Translations under genes and position numbers: made by a program
The notes under the pieces: model-generated
Told to the model about the DNA's origin: nothing
Database searches by the model: none
What the model saw: the letters and a program-made list of their open reading frames with translations, nothing else
DNA from: an uncultured Bacteroidales bacterium
GTDB taxonomy: Bacteria; Bacteroidota; Bacteroidia; Bacteroidales; JAFGXI01
DNA length: 34,722 nt
Reading direction: 5' to 3'
Assembly (NCBI GenBank): GCA_947311115.1
Contig: CAMZKE010000098.1
Span: 1-34,722 of the forward strand
Shown here: positions 1 to 8,491 of the stretch, piece by piece
Numbering within the stretch: position 1 is the first letter of the stretch
Layout of the letters: each line of letters opens with the position of its first letter

Positions 1-82
1 AAGAGGGGGATTCGAACCCCGGTACAGTCACCCGTACGGCAGTTTAGCAAACTACTGGATTAAGCCACTCTCCCACCTTTCC
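1..82 (-). tRNA. tRNA-Ser (anticodon GCU), 3' end cut off by the window edge
   Basis: On the minus strand the acceptor 5' side GGAAAGG begins at position 82. The anticodon loop TTGCTAA (anticodon GCT, bases 46-48) sits on a five-base stem GTAGT/ACTGC. A long variable arm follows (class II tRNA, as expected for serine), and the T loop TTCGAAT is intact. The 3' acceptor side TCTT pairs with the 5' side, but the last three paired bases and the discriminator lie outside the window. The outermost T-stem pair is a C-C mismatch. It decodes AGC and AGU codons. Confidence 0.95.
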
Positions 83-94
83 TTATTGCGATTG

Positions 95-125
95 CAAAAG
101 TATATTATTGAATTATATTATCAAA
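95..125 (-). promoter_or_regulatory. Bacteroidetes-type promoter of tRNA-Ser
   Basis: Reading on the minus strand there is TTTG (122-125), a 19-nt spacer, then TACTTTTG (95-102), a perfect match to the TAnnTTTG -7 box of the Bacteroidetes primary sigma factor. The tRNA 5' end lies 12 nt downstream, so the precursor would have a short leader. Assigned by motif and spacing only. Confidence 0.7.
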
Positions 126-147
126 ATATTTTAACACGATTTTTTAT

Positions 148-247
148 AAAATTTAATCTGTTTTAGTTTAATTCATCGTCGCTTGGTACATATAAACGAA
201 TAGTATTCCAAAATCTACCTCGTCTGCTTGCTGCGAGAAGGTTCATT
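148..247 (-). repeat. Dispersed ~100-nt repeat, copy C (with a 27-codon micro-ORF)
   Basis: On the minus strand this begins AATGAACCTTCTCGC one base after the stop codon of the SpmA/B-like gene. It aligns along its length with copies at 10407-10507 and 27708-27807. Shared blocks are AATGAA, CTCGC..nAAGC, ACGAGGT, GAATACTATT (with copy B), AGTCG/AGCGA, GAATTA and ACAGATTAAA. The opening forms an imperfect hairpin (CTCG...CGAG). This copy holds an open frame of 27 codons (246 down to 163), starting MNLLAASRRG and ending DDELN. The same frame is interrupted in copies A and B. Function unknown. Confidence 0.75.
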
Positions 248-1480
248 TTATCCAAAAAATAAATATGCAATAAATATTGATGCTAATATTCCTGCAAAAT
301 CGGCTATTAAACCTGCAGTTATTGCGTACCTTGTATTTTTTATACTTACCGAACCAAAGTAAACTGCTATTATATAAAATGTTGTATCGGTTGCACCTTG
401 AAAAGTACTTGCCAAACGTCCGGCAAAACTATCAGCACCAAACTGAGTCATTGTGTCAACCATCATACCTCTAGCACCTGCACCACTAAGTGGTTTCATA
501 AATGCAGTTGGCAGTGCATCAACAAAACGTGTATCAGTACCAAAAAACGAAAACAAATGTTTTAAACCATCAATTAAATAATCCATAGCTCCTGACGCTC
601 TAAAAACACCTATTGCAACTAATATTGCTATTAAATATGGTATTATCTTAATGGCAATTCCAAATCCTTCTTTTGCTCCTGTTATAAAGCTATCGTAAAC
701 ATTAATTTTATTATAAAATGCCAAGCCGATAAAACTTGCTATAATTGTAAACAATATTAAATTACTTGCAACACTCGACACTGTAGTTATCTCGGACTGA
801 GCCAAAGTTGAAAAATAATAAATTATTCCGGCAATCAGTAACGAAAATCCGCCAAGAAAAGCAAAAATTGTTTTATTAAAAAGATTTATTTTTTGATAGA
901 TAGCAACAGCAATTATTCCGGCAAGTGTAGAAAAAAAAGTTGAAAGTAATATTGGTATAAAAATATCTGAGGGGTCTGCAGCACCAAGTTGAGCACGATA
1001 TACCATTACCGATATTGGTATTAATGTTAAACCTGATGTGTTTAACACCAAAAACATTATCATTGAGTTTGATGCCGTTTTTTTATTTTTATTTAGTTCT
1101 TGTAACTGCGACATTGCTTTTAAACCAAGCGGTGTTGCGGCGTTATCTAAACCAAGCATATTTGCTGATAAGTTCATAATAATACTACCGGATACAGGGT
1201 GATTTTCAGGCAGTTCGGGAAACAGTCGTTTAAAAAATGGATTTACTAGTTTTGATATTATTTTTATTACGCCTCCATCTTCACCAATTTTCATAAAACC
1301 CAACCAAAGTGTCATAACACCTGTAAGCCCTAAGGATAGCTCAAAGCCGGTTTTTGCCATTGTAAAAGTGCTATCCATCATATTTGGAAACACATCAATA
1401 TCACCAAAGAAAATTAGACGAATAAGCCCTATAACAAAGGCTATTAAAAAAAAGAATATCCAAATATAATTTAATACCAT
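248..1480 (-). CDS. SpmA/SpmB-like fused nucleoside-recognition (Gate) membrane protein
   Basis: 410 aa, with about ten hydrophobic segments. The N-terminal half resembles spore maturation protein A (motifs LWLGFMKIGEDGG near residue 60, NMLGLDNAATPLGLKAM near 110). The C-terminal half resembles SpmB (FRASGAMDYL, PLSGAGARGMM, TFQGATDTTFYI). The nucleoside-recognition 'Gate' fold therefore occurs twice in one chain, where Bacillus uses two separate proteins. In Bacillus SpmA/SpmB act in spore core dehydration; the substrate in non-sporulating Bacteroidetes is not established. It is last in a minus-strand run after the AMP nucleosidase and RDD genes (15-nt gap), so a link to nucleoside transport is possible but only inferred. 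The start is the ATG just after the preceding gene; a repeat copy begins one base after the stop. Confidence 0.85.
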   Translation of the reverse strand: MVLNYIWIFFFLIAFVIGLIRLIFFGDIDVFPNMMDSTFTMAKTGFELSLGLTGVMTLWLGFMKIGEDGGVIKIISKLVNPFFKRLFPELPENHPVSGSIIMNLSANMLGLDNAATPLGLKAMSQLQELNKNKKTASNSMIMFLVLNTSGLTLIPISVMVYRAQLGAADPSDIFIPILLSTFFSTLAGIIAVAIYQKINLFNKTIFAFLGGFSLLIAGIIYYFSTLAQSEITTVSSVASNLILFTIIASFIGLAFYNKINVYDSFITGAKEGFGIAIKIIPYLIAILVAIGVFRASGAMDYLIDGLKHLFSFFGTDTRFVDALPTAFMKPLSGAGARGMMVDTMTQFGADSFAGRLASTFQGATDTTFYIIAVYFGSVSIKNTRYAITAGLIADFAGILASIFIAYLFFG

Positions 1481-1495
1481 ACTCTTACAAATGTA

Positions 1496-2218
1496 TTAAC
1501 TTTTGTTATAATAATTGTAATCTTTAAGAATTGTTTCAAAAAATGGCATAGGGTTTAATTCAGATTGCTGTTTAATAGCCTGCTCTACCCTATTTTTTGT
1601 TTTGTATGCCAAGTTAATATTGTCGTTATTTTGCTCTGCTCTTTTCAAATGCTGATATACTTTGTTTATAGTTTTTATATCCTTTTCAGTTAAATTTTGC
1701 ACATTAACAAAAACAGGCTTATAATCATCTTTAATTTCTTGATAAATAGTATTTGCGATATTATTTTTACGTTTCAATCTAACTACTGTTGTTCCTGCCG
1801 CTATATCGCCTAAGCGTTGTCCTTTTCCATTAATAATCATTGTTACAAGCCCTATTACTCCTGCTGATATTGATATATCGATAAGTCGAAAAATCCAACG
1901 GATAAAATAATTGTAAAATGTTGCCTGCGTACCATTAATACGAACAACACGAATTTTCATTATTTTTTTACCAAAACTTTGCCCATTAAAAAAAGTTTCG
2001 GCAATTAAATCATAAAAACCATAAGGAAAAACAACGATTAAATATGCTACAACTTTATCTAAAGTTGTTTCTATAAAATAGCTTATTAATCCAACAAACA
2101 TAAAATATGCAAGAATTACCAAAGTATCGAACATGTATGCAAGAATTCTATCTCCTACTCCTGCAATTTTATTTGATATTTCAACGTTTTGAACTGTGTT
2201 TATGTTCAAACTCTCCAT
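1496..2218 (-). CDS. RDD family membrane protein
   Basis: 240 aa. The N-terminal ~150 residues carry the RDD hallmark: AGVGDRILAYMFD near residue 20 (conserved Arg and Asp), three to four transmembrane segments, and the closing motif GKGQRLGDIAAGTTVVR near 130-147. The C-terminal ~90 residues are hydrophilic and helical, probably cytoplasmic, with no recognised domain. RDD proteins are poorly characterised; some have been linked to ion exchange, but no substrate can be read from the sequence. The gene starts 6 nt after the AMP nucleosidase gene and is followed 15 nt later by the SpmA/B-like gene, so the three are almost certainly co-transcribed. Confidence 0.88.
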   Translation of the reverse strand: MESLNINTVQNVEISNKIAGVGDRILAYMFDTLVILAYFMFVGLISYFIETTLDKVVAYLIVVFPYGFYDLIAETFFNGQSFGKKIMKIRVVRINGTQATFYNYFIRWIFRLIDISISAGVIGLVTMIINGKGQRLGDIAAGTTVVRLKRKNNIANTIYQEIKDDYKPVFVNVQNLTEKDIKTINKVYQHLKRAEQNNDNINLAYKTKNRVEQAIKQQSELNPMPFFETILKDYNYYNKS

Positions 2219-2224
2219 AAATTA

Positions 2225-2995
2225 TTAGAATCTTAAGTGCTTCACTGACTTCCTGTTATCTTTAATAGTTTCGAGCGAATCTATACCTATTTCAAGATGT
2301 TCTGATAAAAATTTCTCACTTATTTTCTTATCACTTTCACTAGTTTTAACCCCATCTGAAATCATTGGCTGATCTGACACTAGCAATAATGCACCGGCAG
2401 GTATTTCATTATAAAAGGCTACCGAAAAAATTGTAGCAGTTTCCATATCAATAGCCATTGCTCTAATTTCACGCAAGTAATCTTTAAATTTATTATCATG
2501 TTCCCAAACCCTACGGTTTGTTGTAAATACAGTACCTGTCCAATAATCTTTATATTTATTACGTATTGATGTAGATACAGCACGTTGCAAATTAAAAGCT
2601 GGTAATGCCGGCACCTCAGGAGGAAAATAATCGGTTGATGTTCCTTCTCCTCTTATTGCAGCAATTGGCAATACAAAATCACCCAATTTATTTTTCTTCT
2701 TTAAACCGCCACATTTTCCTAAAAATAATACGGCTTTAGGATTTATAGCTGTTAATAAATCCATTATTGTTGCAGCATTTGCACTACCCATTCCAAAATT
2801 TATTATTGTAACACCATTATGACTTGCATTTGGCATTGGCTTATCGTTTCCTAAAATTTCAACCTTATATTTATCGGCAAAAAGATGAACATAATGATTA
2901 AAATTTGTAAGTAATATATATTTACCAAAATCTTTTAATTTTCTGCCTGTATAACGTGGCAGCCAATCTTTTACTATATCTTGTTTTGTTTCCAT
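2225..2995 (-). CDS. amn: AMP nucleosidase (short form)
   Basis: 256 aa cytoplasmic enzyme of the PNP/UDP phosphorylase superfamily that hydrolyses AMP to adenine and ribose 5-phosphate. Visible motifs are NFGMGSANAATIMDLL (residues 66-81, phosphate-site loop), VLFLGKCGGLK (89-99), AIDMETATIFS (181-191, the purine/ribose-contacting Met-Glu pair) and LLVSDQP (204-210). The length matches the short Bacteroidetes form, which lacks the extra N-terminal domain of the ~480-aa Escherichia coli enzyme. It lies 32 nt downstream of the receiver gene and 6 nt upstream of the RDD gene. The start ATG is the first in frame and fits family length. Confusion with another nucleoside phosphorylase is unlikely given the length and motifs. 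Confidence 0.9.
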   Translation of the reverse strand: METKQDIVKDWLPRYTGRKLKDFGKYILLTNFNHYVHLFADKYKVEILGNDKPMPNASHNGVTIINFGMGSANAATIMDLLTAINPKAVLFLGKCGGLKKKNKLGDFVLPIAAIRGEGTSTDYFPPEVPALPAFNLQRAVSTSIRNKYKDYWTGTVFTTNRRVWEHDNKFKDYLREIRAMAIDMETATIFSVAFYNEIPAGALLLVSDQPMISDGVKTSESDKKISEKFLSEHLEIGIDSLETIKDNRKSVKHLRF

Positions 2996-3027
2996 TTTAT
3001 TTTATTTTGAGCAATTATTTTTTTGAA

Positions 3028-4110
3028 CTATACAATAAATTGTTTAATTGCTTTTGTTAAATCATTCGGAGTAATAGGTTTTGATAATGTTAAATCGGCT
3101 TCATTATCATCTATTATTTCTTCGGTATATGCTGTAATTAAAATTACAGGAGTATCTTTATTTATTTTTTTAATTTCTTTTGTTGCTTCAATACCGTTCA
3201 TTTCAGGCATTCTAATATCCATAAGTACCAAGGCAATATCCGATTGGTATTTTTTATACATATTTACGGCATCTAAACCATTTTTTGCTTTAAAAAGATT
3301 TAACCTCAATTTTATAGCTACTTGCTCAAGATACAATATATTATCTTGCTCATCGTCAACTATTAATATATTATTTTTTTTCTTTACAGATTGTTTTTTT
3401 ACTATTTCTGTTTTAACAGGTTCTTTTACAATATTTTTTGTAGTACTTTCTAATATTTTATTGAGTTTAACTTGTTTTTCGTTCTCTGTTTCCAATCTGT
3501 TTATATAATAAAATAACTGTCTATTTAAATTTTCTATATTATAAGCCGAATAAATGAAAATTATATTTGCTTGTATTAATAAAAAATAAGCTATAAAACT
3601 TGCTCTATCAGGATATACATATACTAATCCAAAATAAAATAATAATTGTGCAATATTAGTTATAACAAAAGCATCTTTAAATTTAAAACCTAATAAAAAA
3701 TAAATACTATAAACCATAAGTGAAAAACCCATCATAAACACATTAGTATTTTCTGTTCCTGGGTGCAATATGGCTTGCATTGCTATTGAAATAAACACTA
3801 TACTAATAAAGCCTATCAAATATTTAGGTCTATTAACATAATTAATCCTATTAAATAATAAATAGAAAACGAAACCAATAATTGACACAAGTATTTTTGA
3901 AAAAATTAGATAATACGATTCAATATCTAATAAAAAGAAATCAAGAATAAATATTATTGCAAAAATTATAGAAAATGATAATAAAAATGTTTTTATTATT
4001 TTACCTTTATAAATATACCTAAAATAATCGTACTCTTTTTCTCTTTTCTTATCATTAAAAATTAAGGTAAACGGATTATAATCCATCTCCTTTTTAATAT
4101 TTTTATACAT
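3028..4110 (-). CDS. Membrane-anchored response-regulator receiver protein (no kinase domain)
   Basis: 360 aa. Residues ~38-190 form about six transmembrane helices, ~195-235 a charged coiled-coil-like linker (NRLETENEKQVKLNKILES), and 247-360 a complete receiver domain. The receiver has the acidic pair D252/D253, phospho-acceptor D298 (LMDIRMPEMNG), switch T326 (ILITAYT) and conserved K344 (LSKP). The arrangement resembles a hybrid histidine kinase with the dimerisation and ATPase domains missing. The frame is open throughout, and no HisKA or HATPase remnant is seen in any frame nearby. It therefore seems to be an intact TM-linker-REC protein that must be phosphorylated by a kinase encoded elsewhere. 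It has a 20-nt gap from the upstream M14 gene and 32 nt to amn. No output domain is present. Confidence 0.85.
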   Translation of the reverse strand: MYKNIKKEMDYNPFTLIFNDKKREKEYDYFRYIYKGKIIKTFLLSFSIIFAIIFILDFFLLDIESYYLIFSKILVSIIGFVFYLLFNRINYVNRPKYLIGFISIVFISIAMQAILHPGTENTNVFMMGFSLMVYSIYFLLGFKFKDAFVITNIAQLLFYFGLVYVYPDRASFIAYFLLIQANIIFIYSAYNIENLNRQLFYYINRLETENEKQVKLNKILESTTKNIVKEPVKTEIVKKQSVKKKNNILIVDDEQDNILYLEQVAIKLRLNLFKAKNGLDAVNMYKKYQSDIALVLMDIRMPEMNGIEATKEIKKINKDTPVILITAYTEEIIDDNEADLTLSKPITPNDLTKAIKQFIV

Positions 4111-4130
4111 AACTATATTTAATATTTTTT

Positions 4131-6890
4131 TTATTCAATTATAATTCGCTTTATTATTCTATTATTTGCTGTTTCTATTACAAAAATATATAAACCTTTT
4201 TCAATATCAGAAATATCTATGTATTTATTATCGTTATCATAAAATTTTAATTGTTTTCCATCTATACTTTTAATAGACACCGACTTTATTTTACTATCGG
4301 ATACTATGTTTATATAATTTTTAGCAGGATTGGGATAAATTTTTGTTTCTGTATCCGAAATTTCATCAATGTTAACAACGGTAATATGTACTGTATCGGT
4401 AAAAATATTGTTGCCACAAGAATTTGTTGATGTTAACGACACTACAAAATCTCCTACTGTTGAATATGTGTGAGTAGGACTTACATCAGTAGAAGTATTT
4501 GAGTCATCAAAATCCCATAAATAAGATGTTGCATATTGCGATGTATTAATAAAAGAAACATTATTATAATTCTGATTAAATGTAAAACTAGAACTTGGCA
4601 TCGGGTTAATTATTGCATTTACTTCAGCCATTTGGCTTGTACAAGAACTTGCGTAAGTAATTTCCCAGTTATAAAAGAAATAATAATAATCGCTTCCTGC
4701 CGAGCTATTTGTTATACTTACAACATTTGGTATAGTATATGGATAATTAACTCCAACATTATTTCGCCACAAATCAGGATTACTTGAATCTATTTTAATA
4801 CTATAATTATTTCCTGCCGAAATATTCCAATTTAGTGTTACAATTTGTTCGCCTGCTCCAAAATTCTTGTTTGTTTGATATATTGTATTTCCACTTTCAT
4901 CTTTCAAAACAAATGTGCGAACACTATAACTATCTGCATATACTTTAACTGATTTTAAAGTTATGTCAGTATATACATCAAATGTTAAATATCTTGATTC
5001 ATCATTATAATAATTGCCTCCTGCTGAATTATCTACCAAACCAACATTATCGGTTAACATAACATCTGCTTCTTGAACAAAATACTGGGTTGATGTTGTT
5101 AAACTTGGCGTTGTATAACTTGTACCTGTTTGCAAAAAGTTATTTTGATTATCGTACCAATATATAGTTCCATTACTACTTGCTGTTGCATCAATAGTTA
5201 CAGTTCCTTCACCACAACGCTCAGCATCGTTAGCCTGTGGCAACGGCAACATATCAACATTTATGTAATTTGTTTTTACAACAGAATCGGAAGTGCCACA
5301 AATATCGTAATACATTGTTACAGTGTACGCACCATTATTTGTATATTGATGCGTAGTATTTGCATCAGTACTTTGAGTACCATCGCCAAAATTCCAAGAA
5401 ACATTATTTAAACCATTTGGCGAAGTAAATTCAACTACTCCATTACAAGTATTCTGATTGTCAGCAGAAAAATCAATATTTGCTAAATCTGCTTCCAACT
5501 GCACATTTATTACCGTTGTATTATCATCGGTAACAGATATATTTGTAATTGTTTTAGTTACATAATTAGGTGCAGAAAATGTTAAATCGTAAGTTCCTGC
5601 CTTAATAAGTCTATTATAATTTCCTATTGGTAATGATGAGTAAACAAAAGAGTTATCGTGATCGTGACCAATAATTTCAACCTTTGCTTTTATTGGGGTG
5701 CCATCGCAAGCACTTGTTACAATACCTCTAACTCCATAAAGAACTTGTTGCATATAATCTAACATTGCTTGCCTATTATAATCCCAATGATTTGGCAACA
5801 GGTTAGCATCTAAAGCCTTATTATCTGATAATTCCAAAGTAACTTCTCTACAATTTTGGTAGTAATTCATATAATCTTGACGTGTGCCATAAGCAACATA
5901 CCAATCTTTTCCTTCAGTAATTCCGTTTGAAGTAACACTTGTTAAATAATTTACAGCACTTCCGTTAGATTGAGCTAAATTTGCATAAATAAGTGAAACA
6001 TATTGCCACCAATCATCATCTGCATGAGCATTTTCGGCAGTTGTCCATACGTCCCAAGGATAATTTACAACCTCTGCTCCACTATGCGAATTTGCCGACA
6101 TCACAAAATCTCTATCTGTTGCTAGCTGAATCATATCGGCTGTTTCTATAGCCCATCCACTTGAGTTTTGATTTCCCCCTAAAGGGTCAGGATAATTTCT
6201 GTTTAAATCAACATTATTTGCATTTGTTCTAACAGCACCGCTGACAGTATTATCGCCACCATTGTATGTTCCATCGGGGTTTGATAACGGATTTATATAT
6301 ATATCAACATTATTAATAAGGTTTGTTATTTGCGAATTTGTTCCGTAATTAGATAACATATAGTCAATTAAACGCAAAAACATTATATAATCAACTATTT
6401 CATCGCCATGCATTTGACCTGTATATAAAAACTCCGGTTCATCTTCATCAACACCTACATTATCAGAAATTTCTACCATTAAAATAGGTCGTCCTTCAAC
6501 CGAAAAGCCAATAGTATCTAATTTACATATTGCCGGATAATTTGTTGCAAAATTTTGCATCATTTGCTTATATACGTCATGCGTTGGATATCTGTCCCAG
6601 TTACTCATTTCGGCAACAGTTGTAGCCATTGTCAATGCTTTTGTTGCCATAATTGGGTCGGGAATAACCTCAAAAGGATAATTTAAAGCTTTAAATTTAT
6701 AAAACCCCGGTTCATCGCAGACAGCATAAACAGTTTTATTTTCAATTTTATATACCGTTACTATAGAATTTACATAGTTCATATCTAACTCGGTAGATAT
6801 TTTAAATTTTATATATAACTCCGTAAAATCGTGTGCAAAAGTTATAATATTAAGTACAACAACAAATGCTATTATTAATAATTTTCTCAT
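4131..6890 (-). CDS. Secreted M14-family zinc carboxypeptidase with PKD domains and T9SS sorting domain
   Basis: 919 aa. Signal peptide at 1-19. The M14 metallopeptidase domain spans ~95-380: zinc ligands H161 and E164 in the HGDE motif, third ligand H269 (NSHSG), Asn-Arg substrate pair 230-231 (DLNRNYP), NPDG (204-207), and the candidate catalytic Glu E353 in EVTLELS. A carboxypeptidase-regulatory-like beta domain follows (~388-470), then a PKD domain (~475-545, WNFGDG), an Ig/CBM-like stretch and a second PKD domain (~770-840, WDFDDS). The last ~75 residues form a type A T9SS C-terminal sorting domain (KIYPNPAKNYINI ... IEKGLYIFVI). Expected location is the cell surface or medium, where it would trim C-terminal residues from peptides; specificity cannot be told. 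It is first in a minus-strand run, 52 nt from a divergent gene. Confidence 0.93.
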   Translation of the reverse strand: MRKLLIIAFVVVLNIITFAHDFTELYIKFKISTELDMNYVNSIVTVYKIENKTVYAVCDEPGFYKFKALNYPFEVIPDPIMATKALTMATTVAEMSNWDRYPTHDVYKQMMQNFATNYPAICKLDTIGFSVEGRPILMVEISDNVGVDEDEPEFLYTGQMHGDEIVDYIMFLRLIDYMLSNYGTNSQITNLINNVDIYINPLSNPDGTYNGGDNTVSGAVRTNANNVDLNRNYPDPLGGNQNSSGWAIETADMIQLATDRDFVMSANSHSGAEVVNYPWDVWTTAENAHADDDWWQYVSLIYANLAQSNGSAVNYLTSVTSNGITEGKDWYVAYGTRQDYMNYYQNCREVTLELSDNKALDANLLPNHWDYNRQAMLDYMQQVLYGVRGIVTSACDGTPIKAKVEIIGHDHDNSFVYSSLPIGNYNRLIKAGTYDLTFSAPNYVTKTITNISVTDDNTTVINVQLEADLANIDFSADNQNTCNGVVEFTSPNGLNNVSWNFGDGTQSTDANTTHQYTNNGAYTVTMYYDICGTSDSVVKTNYINVDMLPLPQANDAERCGEGTVTIDATASSNGTIYWYDNQNNFLQTGTSYTTPSLTTSTQYFVQEADVMLTDNVGLVDNSAGGNYYNDESRYLTFDVYTDITLKSVKVYADSYSVRTFVLKDESGNTIYQTNKNFGAGEQIVTLNWNISAGNNYSIKIDSSNPDLWRNNVGVNYPYTIPNVVSITNSSAGSDYYYFFYNWEITYASSCTSQMAEVNAIINPMPSSSFTFNQNYNNVSFINTSQYATSYLWDFDDSNTSTDVSPTHTYSTVGDFVVSLTSTNSCGNNIFTDTVHITVVNIDEISDTETKIYPNPAKNYINIVSDSKIKSVSIKSIDGKQLKFYDNDNKYIDISDIEKGLYIFVIETANNRIIKRIIIE

Positions 6891-6942
6891 AGTAGTATAG
6901 TTATCAAAATAAGTTTATAAATTTACAAATAATTTTTTAACT

Positions 6943-7725
6943 ATGACTAACAAATACAATATTGTGTTGCTCGGAAGTGGTAATGTTGCGTTTCATTTAG
7001 CCGAAATGCTAAAATTAAGTGATATAAATATTTCTCAAATATATAATATTAACGAAAAATCAGGCAAAGAATTAGCACAAAAATATAATACAAATTTCAC
7101 AAACAATATTAGTAATATTAACAAAGATGCTGATTTATATATAATTGCAGTAAAAGATATTTTTATTGAAAATATTATTGACAAATTAACAATTAACAAA
7201 GGAGTTATTGTCCACACTTCAGGCACAACCGATATTAATGTTTTTGCAGGAAAGTTTGAAAATTATGGTATTTTATACCCATTACAAACATTTACTAAAG
7301 AAATTAAACTAAATTATAACGAAATACCTTTTTTAATTGAAGCAAACAGCAGTAAAACTATTGATTTTATTAATAATATAGCATGCTTAATTTCAAATAA
7401 TGTAACAAATACGAACAGCGAACAGCGTAAATTAATTCATATAGCAGCGGTATTCGCATGCAATTTCACCAATTATTTTTATTCTATTGCTGATGATTTA
7501 CTAGATAAGCAAAACTTAAATTTCGATTTATTAAAGCCTTTAATAAAAGAAACCACAAGAAAAGCTATAGAAAGTAAACCTAAAGAAAATCAGACAGGAC
7601 CGGCAAAACGTAAAGATTTAAACACAATAAATAAACATTTAGAAACTTTAGAAAATAATAAAGAAATACAAAAACTTTACGGAATAATCTCCGAAATGAT
7701 TATTAAGTCTAATTCAAGTGTTTAA
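6943..7725 (+). CDS. Rossmann-like / DUF2520 NAD(P)-binding protein
   Basis: 260 aa. The N-terminal dinucleotide-binding fold starts with VLLGSGNVAFHLAEML (8-23), the GxGxxxxxL fingerprint of the ProC/F420-reductase-like group. The C-terminal half (from about residue 130, IPFLIEANSS) matches the DUF2520 helical domain, with conserved-looking EQRKLIHIAAVFACNFTNY and the family-style KENQTGPAKRKD near residue 210. The family is widespread in Bacteroidetes with no firmly assigned reaction; a short-chain dehydrogenase or reductase role is inferred from the fold. It is divergent from the M14 gene (52-nt gap) and followed after a 114-nt AT-rich gap by plsY. The ATG is the first in frame after the gap. 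Confidence 0.85.
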   Translation: MTNKYNIVLLGSGNVAFHLAEMLKLSDINISQIYNINEKSGKELAQKYNTNFTNNISNINKDADLYIIAVKDIFIENIIDKLTINKGVIVHTSGTTDINVFAGKFENYGILYPLQTFTKEIKLNYNEIPFLIEANSSKTIDFINNIACLISNNVTNTNSEQRKLIHIAAVFACNFTNYFYSIADDLLDKQNLNFDLLKPLIKETTRKAIESKPKENQTGPAKRKDLNTINKHLETLENNKEIQKLYGIISEMIIKSNSSV

Positions 7726-7839
7726 CAACGCAAAAAAGAATTTTTCACAATAATATTTATAAAAAAACGAGTGATTACTTCAAATATTTTAGTGATATTA
7801 TATTTTTTTATTAAATTGCGAACTTGTAAAAAAGCATAA

Positions 7840-8484
7840 ATGGACGTTATTGAGCACATATTAGTAATTATAACTGCATATCTACTTGGTTCAGTACCTA
7901 CATCAGTATGGGTTGGACGTGCCTTTTACGGTAAAGATATTCGTGATTACGGAAGTGGAAATGCAGGAGCATCAAATACATTTAGAGTTTTAGGTAAAAA
8001 GGCAGGAATACCTGTACTAATTTTCGATATATTTAAAGGATGGGCAGCTGTTAAACTTATATATTTTACAAATCTATATTTACCCGGCACAGGCGATTAT
8101 ATTAACCTTCAACTTGGATTAGGTGTTGCAGCCCTAATTGGTCATATTTTCCCTATTTATGTCGGCTTTAAAGGAGGGAAAGGAGTTGCCACTTTATTTG
8201 GTGCTGTAATTGCCATTGAGCCTACAACTTCAATAATTGCAATTTCAATATTTATTATTTCATTGCTTATAACTAAATATGTATCGTTAAGTTCAATGAT
8301 AGCCGGATTTTCTTTTCCAATATTAATAATTGTAGTTTTTAAAGAAACTAATATTTCACTAGTAATTTTTTCAATGGTAATAGCAATTCTACTACTTTTT
8401 ACACATCAAAAAAATATTGAAAGATTGCTTGCCAGAGAAGAAAATAAAGCCAATTTAAAAATAAAAAAAAGAAAAGCTCAATAA
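7840..8484 (+). CDS. plsY: Glycerol-3-phosphate acyltransferase PlsY
   Basis: 214 aa inner-membrane protein with five to six transmembrane segments. It transfers the acyl group from acyl-phosphate to sn-glycerol-3-phosphate, the first step of phosphatidic acid synthesis. The three PlsY motifs are visible: LGSVPTSVWVGR (~16-27), GSGNAGASNTFRVLGKKAG (~38-56, the acyl-phosphate/Gly-rich loop) and GHIFPIYVGFKGGKGVATLFG (~106-126). The C-terminal tail is Lys-rich (LKIKKRKAQ), as usual. The glycosyltransferase gene begins 7 nt after its stop, so the two are probably co-transcribed. Confidence 0.95.
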   Translation: MDVIEHILVIITAYLLGSVPTSVWVGRAFYGKDIRDYGSGNAGASNTFRVLGKKAGIPVLIFDIFKGWAAVKLIYFTNLYLPGTGDYINLQLGLGVAALIGHIFPIYVGFKGGKGVATLFGAVIAIEPTTSIIAISIFIISLLITKYVSLSSMIAGFSFPILIIVVFKETNISLVIFSMVIAILLLFTHQKNIERLLAREENKANLKIKKRKAQ

Positions 8485-8491
8485 CTAAACA

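Noticed and set aside
248-1480. Evidence of sporulation from SpmA/SpmB homology
   Set aside because: Homologues are widespread in non-sporulating Bacteroidetes and no other sporulation gene is present.
3023-3508. 161-aa plus-strand ORF
   Set aside because: Antisense shadow of the receiver gene, whose catalytic residues are clear on the minus strand; composition (Ser/Ile/Phe-rich) is typical of a complementary-strand artefact.
5130-5411. 93-aa and other plus-strand ORFs inside the M14 gene
   Set aside because: Shadows of the long multi-domain protein on the minus strand.
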